Shown: piece after piece, positions 1 to 9,058 of the stretch
Layout: each line of letters begins with the position of its first letter
How positions within the stretch are numbered: the stretch's first letter is position 1
DNA from: Clostridiales bacterium CHKCI006
GTDB lineage: Bacteria > Bacillota_I > Bacilli_A > Erysipelotrichales > Coprobacillaceae
Assembly (NCBI GenBank): GCA_900018345.1
Contig: FCNA01000006.1
Location: forward strand, 1-64,000
Direction of reading: 5' to 3'
DNA: 64,000 bases
The notes under the pieces: model-generated
Told to the model about the DNA's origin: nothing
The model's database searches: none
The model's input: the letters and a program-made list of their open reading frames with translations, nothing else
Made by a program: the position numbers and the translations under genes

Positions 1-241
<241 letters not shown>

Positions 242-498
242 TTGTCTTGTTGACTCTTTATGTTTTCAGCTCATCTTCTTTAGATAAGCTTTCTGACGTT
301 TCGTTTTGTCTTGAAACTTTGCGTTTCTGACGTGACTTTCTTTGTCTTTCAGGTTTATGTTTCAGTTTTCAATGTTCCAGCGCTGTCTTCCTGACAGCTC
401 GTTTAGTCTATCACAGAACCTTTGGTTCTGTCAAGAAGTTTTTGAAAAAAGTTTTCTTCACCTTTCTTCATCTTTCCTCTTTTTTCGACTGCTTTGCC

Positions 499-527
499 AT
501 TATAGCTTCTTTTATTTCCTTTGTAAA
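499..527 (-). promoter_or_regulatory. rRNA operon promoter (-35 TTTACA, 17 bp, -10 TATAAT) with leader
   Basis: On the minus strand TTTACA (527-522) is followed after 17 bp by a perfect TATAAT (504-499). A/T tracts just upstream (528-550) look like an UP element. Transcription should start near 492, giving a leader of about 250 nt before the 16S 5' end. The leader holds two clear hairpins, CAGAACC-AAA-GGTTCTG (about 415-431) and GCTGTC-AGGA-AGACAGC (about 382-398), as expected for rRNA leader processing or antitermination. No protein gene is supported between 242 and 596. Confidence 0.85.
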
Positions 528-596
528 GCTTTTTTTAAAGTTTTTTATCATACCGGGAATTCGGTATATCGAATCCCCGGTGACATTCATTGATTA

Positions 597-3503
597 TTAC
601 GCTGTATGTCTTCTCTTTCTAATAATGAGGACACCCGCCATAAGAATAACTGCCATGATTCCTGCTACTGCATAAGCGGTCATTGACGTTGGATCACCTG
701 TCTGTACAACAGATCCACTGCCTGGCTGTTCGACATCGACTGTTCCGTCTCCACCATCATCCGGTACTTCTTCACCTGGTGTGTTGTCACCTGGGTCTTC
801 CAGATCTAAGCGAATGGTCTCACCTGTTTCAAGATCACGTGCATATTTGCTCATGAATTCCCACATCAGTCTGGCATCCGGTGTATAGTTCCAATGTCCC
901 CAACCATAGATACGGGCCATACCGATCTCAACACCTTTGGCATTTTCAATCAGACCAACATCGATCTTCGCGATATTTTCAGCATTTGGTTCGATCGTGT
1001 AACGCGTTGTCCAAGGGACACCGTATAAGTAAGCATCATCCGGATCAATTTCATCCACCTGTGTTACAGGCATATCATTGAATTCCTGATAAAGCTGAGC
1101 GACCTGTAAACCACCGTTATCGCCAGCAACGTCAAAGGTATCTTTCAGATACTCGTCACCATCACCGGTAAAGAAAATAATTGGCATATCATATTGGTCT
1201 TTATATTGCCCAACCATCTGTTTATTGGTTTCACTGGCTCCAAATGGTCCTGAATGACCTGCGCCTGCAGCAAAATACTTAGCATCAGAGAGTCCGGCAT
1301 TGGTTGTATTCATACTGCCTGCGGATAAACCAGAGATATAAATTCTGGACTGATCGATCTGTGGATATTTTTCTTCAATGATCTTCAACATCTTAATAAC
1401 ATCTGAATCCGGTGTGGCGTTCTGGTCAGATGTCATAGGATCATAAGTATATCCCTGATAGGTATGTCCCTGCCACTCTGGACAGATCAGAATGATTCCT
1501 TCTTCACTGGCAATCTGTGCCCAGCCAGAAGTATCATACTGTGTTCTAGGGTCATTGGTATTTCCATGGAACAAAATGACGACCGGTATCGTTCCTTCTT
1601 GGGCATTGACGGCCTGTTCAGGAATATACTCATACCAAAGCGAGTTAACACCGTTATCATTTAAGTCCTGTGTAATGACATAGCGATGGATGTTATCAAT
1701 AGCGTCGATTGAATCGAAATATTGATATTTTCTAGCCTGGTCAGCTGCCAGATCACCACTTAATAATGGCCTTGAATACCATGTGGCTGTTTCTTTATAA
1801 ACATCACTATAGTTACCGATTCTTCCAAATTTCTTTAATACTTTATCCCATGCATCCTGCGTTGCCACTACTGCTGTCTGGTCTGTATCCGAATGAACGG
1901 CGACGATCTCATAATGACTATCCGGATTTTCATACAAGCCTTCACTTACCAGGGTCGCATGGTTCGCTTTGACATATGTATCAATGATAGCCTGATCATC
2001 CGTCACTAAATAGGTTGGTACGGATACATTCACACTTGCACCAGCTTCAGGATTGATCAAAGCCAAGCCGGATACGAAATTCATATAACCCGTCAAATTC
2101 TGATTAATAAATGTTGCGCCATTCCCAATACCAATTAATTTCAGGTTATTGGATACCCCGATCTTGTTGACGATGGCCTCAAAGTTTGCGACATCATCAG
2201 ACGTAAAGCTTTGCCCATTCGATGGTCTGGCGACATAGGCCTTACTTGCGGAACGATCCACGATCGCCTGTATACCGGAATCCTTCAAATACTGAAGCGC
2301 CTCTGTATCACTCATTGATCCATCCGGATAGATGATAAAAGTTGGCGCTGCTGTCGCATTGACAGAATCAATACTCAGTTTGTCGCTTGCACTGTAGATA
2401 TATGCTTCATCCATCTGGTTCACAGAATTCTTATACGCTTCTACAAATGTTGGTAATGTATCAATCTTGGCTTTCGCACCATTGCTGGAAAGTTCGATTG
2501 CATCTGGAGCCCATGCAACGATATCATAAGGTTCAGTGATGGTCGTTCCATCCATCAAACCATTGATGACCTGTGCCATATCATTAAAATACTGAATGCT
2601 CATTTCTTCAGGTCTTTCTGGATTGGACTGATCAAACTGCTGCCAGCGATGACCGGCTAAGATGGATGCATTAGGCATCTCATTTAAAATATTACGTGCT
2701 AATGTACACCCATCGCTTAAAGCAGCCAGAGGATTGCCGTTATTGGTATCCCATAAAGCCCAAATATAGCCGCTGCCAAAAGTATCACCAATATATAAAG
2801 CATCATGCGTTGCATCCTTGATCAGTAAAGACCCTTCCGTATGCGCACTGACAATATGGAATTCATAGTCTGCTCCATAGATGGTCTTGGTTTCACCATC
2901 TTTAACTGTCTGCACTTGATCAACTAATGTCCCTAAAGCCGTTTTCGCACCTTCAAAATCAGGCTCACTGATATAAATATCTTCTATCGTGATGCCCTCA
3001 AAAACTTGATTCGCTGACTGTGCCCAACCAGTATGATCCCCGTGGTTATGTGTCAGTAAGATCGATAATGGTTTATTACCAACCATGGAAGCAATGATGG
3101 TCTTGGCATTGGCGATGTCTGTTTCATCTGTCGATCCATTGCCTAAGTCGACCAGAATTACACCATCTTCGCTTAAAACAAAATACATGGATGATGGATT
3201 GTTCATATTCCCCTGCTCGTCTTTTGCACCACCAGGCAAATCTTTGGTTCCTTCATCCCAATGATAAATATTGTCCTTGATCTTCTCTACTTTGTATCGG
3301 CCTAACTCCGCATAGCCGTCTGCTTGAAGATCCGCTAAAAATTCGTTGCTGCTCGCATCAAGGATGACTTCTTTTGGTGTTTGCGAGGTCACTGTCGCTG
3401 CTGTTTCAGGTTCAGATGGAGTGACTTCTTCGGCATACACGCCACTGATACCGCTAAAAGCAAACATGACGCATAATGAACAGCTTAACATTTTCTTTAA
3501 CAT
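597..3503 (-). CDS. Cell-wall-anchored MBL-fold / alpha-beta hydrolase fusion protein
   Basis: A 968-residue secreted protein. Residues 1-24 form a signal peptide (MLKKML, hydrophobic core, VYAEE). A metallo-beta-lactamase domain follows (about 60-330) with the metal motif LTHNHGDHTGW, a later GDT aspartate context and LAGHRW. The middle (about 380-560) resembles the tail regions of MBL alkyl-sulfatase-like proteins but I cannot name it. The C-terminal half (about 600-890) is an alpha/beta hydrolase of the PHB-depolymerase/esterase type: LFHGN oxyanion region, nucleophile elbow GLSAGS, late GHWNY histidine. The end is a proline/glycine-rich spacer, VVQTGD sorting motif, one membrane helix and RKRRHTA. 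The VQTG motif is a non-canonical sortase site. It is likely a surface-displayed hydrolase; the substrate is unknown. The start is supported by AAAAGGAG upstream. Confidence 0.85.
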   Translation of the reverse strand: MLKKMLSCSLCVMFAFSGISGVYAEEVTPSEPETAATVTSQTPKEVILDASSNEFLADLQADGYAELGRYKVEKIKDNIYHWDEGTKDLPGGAKDEQGNMNNPSSMYFVLSEDGVILVDLGNGSTDETDIANAKTIIASMVGNKPLSILLTHNHGDHTGWAQSANQVFEGITIEDIYISEPDFEGAKTALGTLVDQVQTVKDGETKTIYGADYEFHIVSAHTEGSLLIKDATHDALYIGDTFGSGYIWALWDTNNGNPLAALSDGCTLARNILNEMPNASILAGHRWQQFDQSNPERPEEMSIQYFNDMAQVINGLMDGTTITEPYDIVAWAPDAIELSSNGAKAKIDTLPTFVEAYKNSVNQMDEAYIYSASDKLSIDSVNATAAPTFIIYPDGSMSDTEALQYLKDSGIQAIVDRSASKAYVARPSNGQSFTSDDVANFEAIVNKIGVSNNLKLIGIGNGATFINQNLTGYMNFVSGLALINPEAGASVNVSVPTYLVTDDQAIIDTYVKANHATLVSEGLYENPDSHYEIVAVHSDTDQTAVVATQDAWDKVLKKFGRIGNYSDVYKETATWYSRPLLSGDLAADQARKYQYFDSIDAIDNIHRYVITQDLNDNGVNSLWYEYIPEQAVNAQEGTIPVVILFHGNTNDPRTQYDTSGWAQIASEEGIILICPEWQGHTYQGYTYDPMTSDQNATPDSDVIKMLKIIEEKYPQIDQSRIYISGLSAGSMNTTNAGLSDAKYFAAGAGHSGPFGASETNKQMVGQYKDQYDMPIIFFTGDGDEYLKDTFDVAGDNGGLQVAQLYQEFNDMPVTQVDEIDPDDAYLYGVPWTTRYTIEPNAENIAKIDVGLIENAKGVEIGMARIYGWGHWNYTPDARLMWEFMSKYARDLETGETIRLDLEDPGDNTPGEEVPDDGGDGTVDVEQPGSGSVVQTGDPTSMTAYAVAGIMAVILMAGVLIIRKRRHTA

Positions 3504-3537
3504 GTCTCCTTTTCCCTCCTCTATCCACCATTCTACA

Positions 3538-3553
3538 ACGGAAAGCGCTTTAA
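3538..3553 (-). promoter_or_regulatory. Possible cre (CcpA) site upstream of the surface hydrolase gene
   Basis: A palindromic core AAAGCGCTTT (3542-3551) flanked by C and A/T matches the centre of catabolite-responsive elements. It lies 7 bp upstream of a TAGAAT -10-like hexamer (3535-3530), so a bound repressor would sit on the promoter. The outer T-G and C-A positions are imperfect. This suggests carbon-source control of the surface hydrolase, but it is only a motif match. Confidence 0.4.
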
Positions 3554-3614
3554 AAAAAGTTCTTAAAAACGGTATGGATTCTTTTTTTGAACCTTTTTTT
3601 CACAAGATGAAAAT

Positions 3615-3643
3615 AGAAAAAAGGAAGCTGTCTTGCAGCCTCC
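3615..3643 (-). terminator. Intrinsic terminator downstream of coaX
   Basis: On the minus strand GGAGGCTG-CAAGA-CAGCTTCC forms an 8-bp stem (one G-U) followed by TTTTTT. It ends transcription from coaBC-coaX before the surface hydrolase gene. Between it and coaX (3644-3774) a second inverted repeat, GTACCAT / ATGGTAC (3717-3723 and 3757-3763), encloses about 33 nt and may structure the 3' UTR. Confidence 0.8.
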
Positions 3644-3774
3644 TGCTTTCTTCAATCAACGACAATGGTTAGAAGGGTTTGGGATATAATGGACATTGTC
3701 TTTTGACAAACTGATTGTACCATGTTTTTCTCTCTTTGAAAAATGATTCATTTTAATGGTACGATAAATTCTGC

Positions 3775-4545
3775 TTATCGATTCAACTGGCGCTGATAAA
3801 TCAGTTTGAGTCCTTTGAATGTCAGATCCGCATCATAGACTTCAATTTCTTCAGTTTCCTTAGAAATCAAACGACCTAATCCACCTGTCGCAATCACATG
3901 CATCGGAACCCCTATTTCCTTTTTCATCTGACGAATAATATACTCTGTCAAACCAATATAACCATAAACAACGCCGGCCTGCATGCTTTGAATGGTGTTC
4001 TTAGCCAGAATGGTATCTGGCTTCTTGATGGCAATCTCAGGCAGCTGGGCAGCCATATTGGAAAGTGCCTGACTGGTAATTTCAAGTCCAGGAGCCGTCA
4101 CGCCGTAAAGGAATTCGCCTTTTTCATTGATGTAATCAAACGTTGTGGCAGTACCAAAATCGATGACCAGGCAAGGTCCACCATAAATATAGTAAGCACC
4201 GGCCGCATCAACGATACGATCGGCGCCGACACCAGCCGGATTCTCGGTCTTGATAGAAATACCGGTCTTGATTCCCGGACCAACGGTGATCGGTGTCTTT
4301 TTCAAATACTTATAGATGGCGTTATTGAAGGAGTGCATGATCTTTGGTACCACTGTCGATACGATCACATCTTCGATATCTGAGACCTGAATATTCGATG
4401 CATTTAAGAAGCTCAAAAGCATGAACCCGTATTCATCACTCGTTCTAGTCATCTTTGTCGTTAAACGATAGCTTCCTTTGATGTCCTCGCCATCAAAGAC
4501 CGCCAGTGTAATATTGGTATTACCGATATCTACTGCTACTAACAT
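3775..4545 (-). CDS. coaX: Type III pantothenate kinase
   Basis: A cytoplasmic kinase that phosphorylates pantothenate, the first step of coenzyme A synthesis. The 256-residue length is normal. The N-terminal phosphate-binding motif VDIGNTNITLAVFD and the DFGTATTFD motif (about residue 127) define the ASKHA-fold type III enzyme; GVGADRIVDA is also conserved. The start ATG at 4545-4543 follows GGAGGACAAGC and overlaps the 3' end of coaBC by 7 nt, so translation is probably coupled. Together with coaBC it forms a two-gene CoA operon closed by the terminator at 3615-3643. No lesion seen. Confidence 0.96.
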   Translation of the reverse strand: MLVAVDIGNTNITLAVFDGEDIKGSYRLTTKMTRTSDEYGFMLLSFLNASNIQVSDIEDVIVSTVVPKIMHSFNNAIYKYLKKTPITVGPGIKTGISIKTENPAGVGADRIVDAAGAYYIYGGPCLVIDFGTATTFDYINEKGEFLYGVTAPGLEITSQALSNMAAQLPEIAIKKPDTILAKNTIQSMQAGVVYGYIGLTEYIIRQMKKEIGVPMHVIATGGLGRLISKETEEIEVYDADLTFKGLKLIYQRQLNR

Positions 4546-5735
4546 GCTTGTCCTCCGTTCTCAATCTTCATCATTTCTAAAAGAATCGTTTGTGCTAATT
4601 CGTCTTTTGACATTAAAGGCAGCGCCTTTTGTTCATCAGGCTGAATGAGCGTCGCGACATTGGTATCGGTCTGGAAGCCAGCTCCGGCTTGTTTTAAATG
4701 GTTGGCCACGATCATATGACAATTCTTCTTTGCGAGTTTTGCCTTAGCATTTTCAAGCAAATGTTCAGTCTCCATCGCAAATCCACAAACGATCTGTTGA
4801 TGGCGGTGTTCTCCAATATACTGAAGGATATCCGGATTCTTCACCAGCGTCAGGCACATTTGTTCATCATGCTTCTTGATCTTATTTGGTGCAATCTCAC
4901 TGGCCCGATAATCACCGACCGCTGCAGACATGATGATGTAATCGGCCTGATCCATTCTATCTTTTACCAGACAAAATAAGTCATTGGCACTGACAAAAGG
5001 AAGAACCGTCACCCCATAAGGGGCACGCAAGGCACTTGGACCGCTAAGCAATGTGACTTCTGCACCTAAACGATAGGCCTGTCTTGCCAGGGCATACCCC
5101 ATCTTTCCACTGGAATGGTTGGTAAGATAACGTACCGGATCGATGGCCTCCTGGGTTGGCCCCGCTGAAATCAGCACGCGTTTACCCTGTAAAGGCTTAG
5201 GCCAAACAGCCGCTGCCTGCACGGCTTCGAATAGATCTTCCACATCGGGAAGCTTCCCCTTTCCGACATCCCCGCAGGCCAAATGTCCGCTTGCCGGTTC
5301 GACGATCTGCATGCCATCGTTTCGCAAGATTGCCAGATTGCGCTGTGTCGCCGGATTTTCAAACATATGGGTATTCATTGCCGGTGCAATGACCTTGGCA
5401 CAAGTCGCCGCAAGCATGGTGCTCGAAAGCATGTCATCGGCCAGGCCATGCGCTAATTTAGCGATGATGTTCGCTGTTGCCGGAACAATCGCAAAGACAT
5501 CCGCCCAGGCACCTAAGCTGATATGGTGGATCTCGCCATCCAGACTGGTGGCAAAAGTATCCGTGTAGACCGGATGATGACAGAGGGCTTCGAAAGTGGC
5601 TGGTTGAACGAAGCGACAGGCATTGTCTGTCATGATGACCTTGACCTCATCACCATTCTTTACCAGTCGACTCACCAGATCACAAGCTTTATAGGCGGCA
5701 ATCCCTCCGGTTACCCCAATAAGTATCTTTTTCAT
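4539..5735 (-). CDS. coaBC: Bifunctional phosphopantothenoylcysteine decarboxylase / phosphopantothenate-cysteine ligase
   Basis: A bifunctional CoA-pathway enzyme of 398 residues, the usual length. The N-terminal flavoprotein half (1-185) starts MKKILIGVTGGIAAYKA and contains the PAMNTHMF active-site motif (about 118) and a CGDVGKGKL substrate-lid motif. The C-terminal ligase half begins at VLISAGPTQEAIDPVRYLTNHSSGKMG and ends with the KKNCHMIVAN region. It makes 4'-phosphopantetheine from the coaX product in two steps. The ATG follows AAGGAGG. The promoter at 5782-5810 lies inside the end of the preceding gene, so the CoA pair can be transcribed independently of the ECF genes. Confidence 0.97.
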   Translation of the reverse strand: MKKILIGVTGGIAAYKACDLVSRLVKNGDEVKVIMTDNACRFVQPATFEALCHHPVYTDTFATSLDGEIHHISLGAWADVFAIVPATANIIAKLAHGLADDMLSSTMLAATCAKVIAPAMNTHMFENPATQRNLAILRNDGMQIVEPASGHLACGDVGKGKLPDVEDLFEAVQAAAVWPKPLQGKRVLISAGPTQEAIDPVRYLTNHSSGKMGYALARQAYRLGAEVTLLSGPSALRAPYGVTVLPFVSANDLFCLVKDRMDQADYIIMSAAVGDYRASEIAPNKIKKHDEQMCLTLVKNPDILQYIGEHRHQQIVCGFAMETEHLLENAKAKLAKKNCHMIVANHLKQAGAGFQTDTNVATLIQPDEQKALPLMSKDELAQTILLEMMKIENGGQAC

Positions 5736-5781
5736 ATGAACCTCCTTATGTGTTAGTGTCCTTGTGGATCACTACATTTTT

Positions 5782-5810
5782 ATTATACGAGTTTTAGCCA
5801 TTTCCCACAA
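5782..5810 (-). promoter_or_regulatory. Promoter for coaBC-coaX
   Basis: On the minus strand TTGTGG (5810-5805), a 17-bp spacer and a perfect TATAAT (5787-5782), about 50 nt before the coaBC start. The -35 lies within the last codons of the ECF S-component gene. Confidence 0.7.
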
Positions 5811-6279
5811 GCATTCCTAAAGTCCTTTTGACCGGGTTCGCTAAAACCAGCATCAGAATATAATTTCCCACTGCGTGAACAACATCAAATAATAGTCCGT
5901 TGAGAAAATAAGCCCAGCCTAAATGCCAGGAAAGCAGAAAATAAGGAAAGGCAAAAAGAAAACCGAAGACCAACCCAAACATACCGCTAAACAGCGCCAA
6001 GCGATACTCATTGGTCAGCCAGAAACGCAAACAGATCGTCAGAAGTGCCAGACCGCTAAAAACGATATAGTACATCGGTGTCCACATCCCTATCCCATAG
6101 AGCAGCATCTGCAGCGTACTGAACAGAAACACAATCATCAGCATCATCCGCCAGGGTAAAAATAAGGCGTAGAGAATAATAAAAAAACTGACCAGTTCGA
6201 TGTTTGGCAAAAAAGCCAGGATTTCTTTGGAAATCACAAGAAGACATGCCAGCATGGCACAAAGAACGGATTTTCTCAT
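5794..6279 (-). CDS. ECF-type transporter S component (probable cobalamin/corrinoid type)
   Basis: A 161-residue integral membrane protein with about five to six hydrophobic helices and few charged residues, in the size range of energy-coupling-factor substrate-binding (S) subunits. The short PNIELVS segment after the first helix and the FDVVHAVGNYI segment in the last third are typical of S components. It overlaps the 3' end of the DUF4430 gene by 4 nt, so the two are co-translated. The S component would rely on ECF ATPase and T subunits encoded elsewhere. The cobalamin assignment is inferred from the DUF4430 partner, whose fold is related to transcobalamin; substrate not shown by sequence. 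Confidence 0.7.
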   Translation of the reverse strand: MRKSVLCAMLACLLVISKEILAFLPNIELVSFFIILYALFLPWRMMLMIVFLFSTLQMLLYGIGMWTPMYYIVFSGLALLTICLRFWLTNEYRLALFSGMFGLVFGFLFAFPYFLLSWHLGWAYFLNGLLFDVVHAVGNYILMLVLANPVKRTLGMLVGNG

Positions 6280-6701
6280 TGGCCTAAAGTAAAGACGAAA
6301 CGATCGCCATCCTGAATATCCAGACTATCGATCCCACTGCAATAACCATCCGCCACGCAGGTTGCATTATTATCAGAGCTGTAAGTCCAATAGCGGCCAG
6401 CTGCTGTGTCCTGCCTATATAACTGATCCTTGCCCATACCTGTGATAAAGCGGCCATAGGCGCTCTCTTCTACCTCCAGCAACAGTTCTCCCTGCTGCTT
6501 CAATTCCGCCAATAGGTCTCCCAGTCTAGCGGCATCGGTCTGGACGCTGTCCGTATAGATCACCTCTTCATCAACCTTAATCGTCACCTCAATGGTTTTA
6601 TTTCCTTCATCACGCTGCTGATCCTGATACCAGCCGTAGCCCAGTACGACCACAACAAGAAAGAGCATCGCCAACAAAATATGTCGTATTTTTTTCATCA
6701 T
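6276..6701 (-). CDS. Membrane-anchored DUF4430 domain protein
   Basis: About 141 residues from the ATG at 6701, chosen because AGGAGG lies 7 nt upstream; an earlier in-frame ATG at 6800 has no ribosome site and lies beyond the promoter. It starts MMKKIRH with one hydrophobic helix (uncleaved anchor or signal), then an extracytoplasmic domain. The domain has the DUF4430 pattern: TIEVTIKVDEEVIYTDSV, a central ESAYGRFITGM segment, YWTYSSDNN and a final DGDRFVFTLG strand. DUF4430 is related to the C-terminal domain of transcobalamin. Overlapping the ECF S gene, it probably delivers or shields the same ligand outside the membrane. Confidence 0.75.
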   Translation of the reverse strand: MMKKIRHILLAMLFLVVVVLGYGWYQDQQRDEGNKTIEVTIKVDEEVIYTDSVQTDAARLGDLLAELKQQGELLLEVEESAYGRFITGMGKDQLYRQDTAAGRYWTYSSDNNATCVADGYCSGIDSLDIQDGDRFVFTLGQ

Positions 6702-6720
6702 TCCATAACCTCCTACCAGC

Positions 6721-6749
6721 ATTATATACGCTGTCATTTTTTTAGTAAA
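6721..6749 (-). promoter_or_regulatory. Promoter for DUF4430-ECF S operon, with upstream dyad
   Basis: Minus-strand TTTACT (6749-6744), 17 bp, TATAAT (6726-6721), about 20 nt before the start codon at 6701. Sixteen base pairs beyond the -35 lies TAGGAA-A-TTCCTA (6765-6777), a perfect 6-bp dyad with one central base that may bind a regulator. Confidence 0.7.
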
Positions 6750-6816
6750 GCACGTTTTCTTTTTTAGGAAATTCCTATTCATGCTTTTTTCAATCGACAA
6801 AAAAACAAAGTTACCC

Positions 6817-6871
6817 TTGCCTACCTATAGAGAAAATGCTATAATCAGCGTGCTAATTATTAGCATGCTAA
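6817..6871 (+). promoter_or_regulatory. Promoter and tandem MarR-type operator of the exporter operon
   Basis: TTGCCT (6817-6822), 17 bp, extended -10 TGCTATAAT (6837-6845). Directly downstream lie two overlapping palindromes: TGCTAAT-T-ATTAGCA (6851-6865) and TTAGCATGCTAA (6860-6871). They share the ATTAGCA half site, so three half sites lie head to tail over the transcription start and against the SD (AAAGGAGGG). This arrangement suits autorepression by the MarR protein encoded at 6884. Confidence 0.8.
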
Positions 6872-6883
6872 AGGAGGGAAACC

Positions 6884-7312
6884 ATGAAACCAACATTCAA
6901 TATCCTTTTGACCCGTCTGGCCAGAGCACAGCAGGAACGCTTGCGGCCTTTAATGGAAAATATCCCACTTTCCATCGGCCAGCCCAAAGTGCTGCGCTAT
7001 CTCTACGACAAGAAGAGTTGCATGCAGATCGATATTGCCAACTATTACAATATCAAACCTGCCACTGTCTCACGCCTGCTTGATGGACTAGAGAAAGATG
7101 GCTTGATCTCACGTAGCCAGATTGCGGGTAATCGGCGCGCCAGCGCTATTGCCATCACGCAAAAAGGAAAAGCCGCATATGACAAGTGGGTCGATTACTG
7201 TCAGGGTGTGGTAGATGAAACCCTCACCGGCTTTAGCGAAGAAGAAAAAGCGCAATTCTCTGAATACATGCAAAGAGCATATGCGAATCTAACCGGAAAA
7301 ACATTTGATTAG
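6884..7312 (+). CDS. MarR-family transcriptional regulator
   Basis: A 142-residue winged-helix repressor. The DNA-binding core is visible: IDIANYYNIKPATVSRLLDGLEKDGLISR (about 45-75), then the wing with NRRASAIAITQKG. Flanking helices would form the dimer. The ATG at 6884 follows AAAGGAGGGAAACC. It is the first gene of an operon with two ABC exporter halves and ends 12 nt before the next start. The operator array at 6851-6871 points to autoregulation, released by a ligand that the exporter probably removes. The ligand is unknown. Confidence 0.93.
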   Translation: MKPTFNILLTRLARAQQERLRPLMENIPLSIGQPKVLRYLYDKKSCMQIDIANYYNIKPATVSRLLDGLEKDGLISRSQIAGNRRASAIAITQKGKAAYDKWVDYCQGVVDETLTGFSEEEKAQFSEYMQRAYANLTGKTFD

Positions 7313-7324
7313 GAGGTCAACGAC

Positions 7325-9058
7325 ATGAAAGATTTGAAACGACTGTTTCGCTTTGCCCTGCCCCATCGTCAATACTTCATTCTGGCATTTGTCTTCTGCG
7401 TTGTAGAAACAGTCTTTGAACTCATTATCCCCATGATCATGGCGGATATACTGGATGTCGGCGTCGTCAATCACGATGTCAATTATATCCTCAGGCAGGG
7501 AGCTCTGATGATCTTCTGTGCCCTGCTGTCTTTAATCACAGGTCTCTTATTTGCGAAAAATTCTGCGAAGGCCACCACCGCTTTTGGTGCCGAGCTGCGC
7601 AAAGCGGAGTTTCGAAAGATCCAGGAGTATTCGTTTGCCAATCTGGATCACTTTGAAACATCTTCACTGATCACGCGTCTTACTAGTGATGTCACGGTGA
7701 TGCAAAATGCCATTACGGGCGGCATGCGTCCTTTTATCCGCGGTCCACTGATGCTCGTATTAGGACTCGGGCTGGCCATTTGTATTAATGCCAAGCTGGC
7801 TTTAGTCTTCGCTGTAGCTGCCCCTGTCTTAGGCTTTATCCTGTTTCAGATCGTCAGACGCATTGCACCCATGTATGGTAAACTGCAAAAAGCAGTCGAC
7901 CTCGTGAACGTTATCGTACAGGAAAACCTGAATGCCATCCGTGTAGTCAAAGCCTTTGTACGCGGTGACTATGAGGAAGCCAAATTCGATGAAGTCAATA
8001 CCAATCTGATGACAACCAGTGAAAAGACCTTTCACACCGCCGTCTTAAACATGCCTTCTTTCCAGCTGACCATGTATAGTGCCATCATCATGATCCTTTG
8101 GTTTGGCGCCCAACTCATCTTCGTGCAGGAAATGCAGGTCGGCGAACTCACGGGCTTTTTAAGTTATGTATTGCAGATCATGAATTCACTAATGATGATC
8201 TCCAATGTCTTTTTAATGCTGACAAGATCCCTTGCCAGTGCCAGACGTATCATTGCCGTCTTTGATGAACCTCTCGATTTGATCAACCAGGAATCGACGC
8301 TGAAAGTAGAACATGGTACCATCGATTTTGAACACGTCTCCTTCAAATACAATGTTGATGCTGAAGAATACGCACTAGCTGATATCAATCTACACATCAA
8401 GGAAGGACAAACCATTGGAATTATCGGTGGGACCGGCTCAGCCAAGAGTACCCTGGTTCAGCTGATTCCAAGACTCTATGATGTTACCGAGGGCTGCCTG
8501 AAAGTCGGTGGCCATGACGTGCGCGAGTACGATCTTGAGCACCTGCGGGATGCGGTCGGTATCGTGCTGCAAAAAAACGTCCTGTTCTCTGGAACAATCA
8601 GAGAAAATCTCTTATGGGGAAATAAAAATGTCAGTGAAGAAGAAATCAATTGGGCTTGTCAAACCGCCTGCGTCGATGAATTTCTCACACATTTCCCTAA
8701 CGGACTGGAAACCGATCTCGGTCAGGGCGGGGTCAATGTTTCCGGCGGCCAGAAGCAGCGTCTCTGTATCGCGCGAACGTTATTGAAGCATCCCAAGATC
8801 ATCATCTTTGACGATTCGACCAGCGCCGTCGATACCGCGACGGAAGCCAAGATCCGACAGGGATTATCCGAATTAAAGGATCTGACCAAGATCATCATCG
8901 CCCAGCGGGTGACTTCGGTCATGCATGCCGATCAGATCGTCATCCTGGAAGATGGTAAAGTGCATGCCATCGGCAATCACGAGACCCTGCTGGCCAGCGA
9001 CCCAATCTATCAGGAAATCTACTACTCACAGCAGAAAGGAGGAAAAAACAATGGCTAG
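7325..9058 (+). CDS. ABC exporter half-transporter A (degenerate catalytic site)
   Basis: 577 residues: six-helix exporter domain (1-310) then an ATPase domain. Walker A reads GGTGSAKST (about 372-380), with Ala where the invariant Gly of GxGKS/T usually stands. The signature is VSGGQKQR. Walker B reads IIIFDDSTSAVD, so Asp replaces the catalytic Glu. Such a substitution marks the degenerate subunit of heterodimeric exporters of the BmrCD/TM287-288 type. The partner follows with an 8-nt overlap. Location: inner membrane; probable multidrug or metabolite efflux under MarR control. Confidence 0.93.
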   Translation: MKDLKRLFRFALPHRQYFILAFVFCVVETVFELIIPMIMADILDVGVVNHDVNYILRQGALMIFCALLSLITGLLFAKNSAKATTAFGAELRKAEFRKIQEYSFANLDHFETSSLITRLTSDVTVMQNAITGGMRPFIRGPLMLVLGLGLAICINAKLALVFAVAAPVLGFILFQIVRRIAPMYGKLQKAVDLVNVIVQENLNAIRVVKAFVRGDYEEAKFDEVNTNLMTTSEKTFHTAVLNMPSFQLTMYSAIIMILWFGAQLIFVQEMQVGELTGFLSYVLQIMNSLMMISNVFLMLTRSLASARRIIAVFDEPLDLINQESTLKVEHGTIDFEHVSFKYNVDAEEYALADINLHIKEGQTIGIIGGTGSAKSTLVQLIPRLYDVTEGCLKVGGHDVREYDLEHLRDAVGIVLQKNVLFSGTIRENLLWGNKNVSEEEINWACQTACVDEFLTHFPNGLETDLGQGGVNVSGGQKQRLCIARTLLKHPKIIIFDDSTSAVDTATEAKIRQGLSELKDLTKIIIAQRVTSVMHADQIVILEDGKVHAIGNHETLLASDPIYQEIYYSQQKGGKNNG

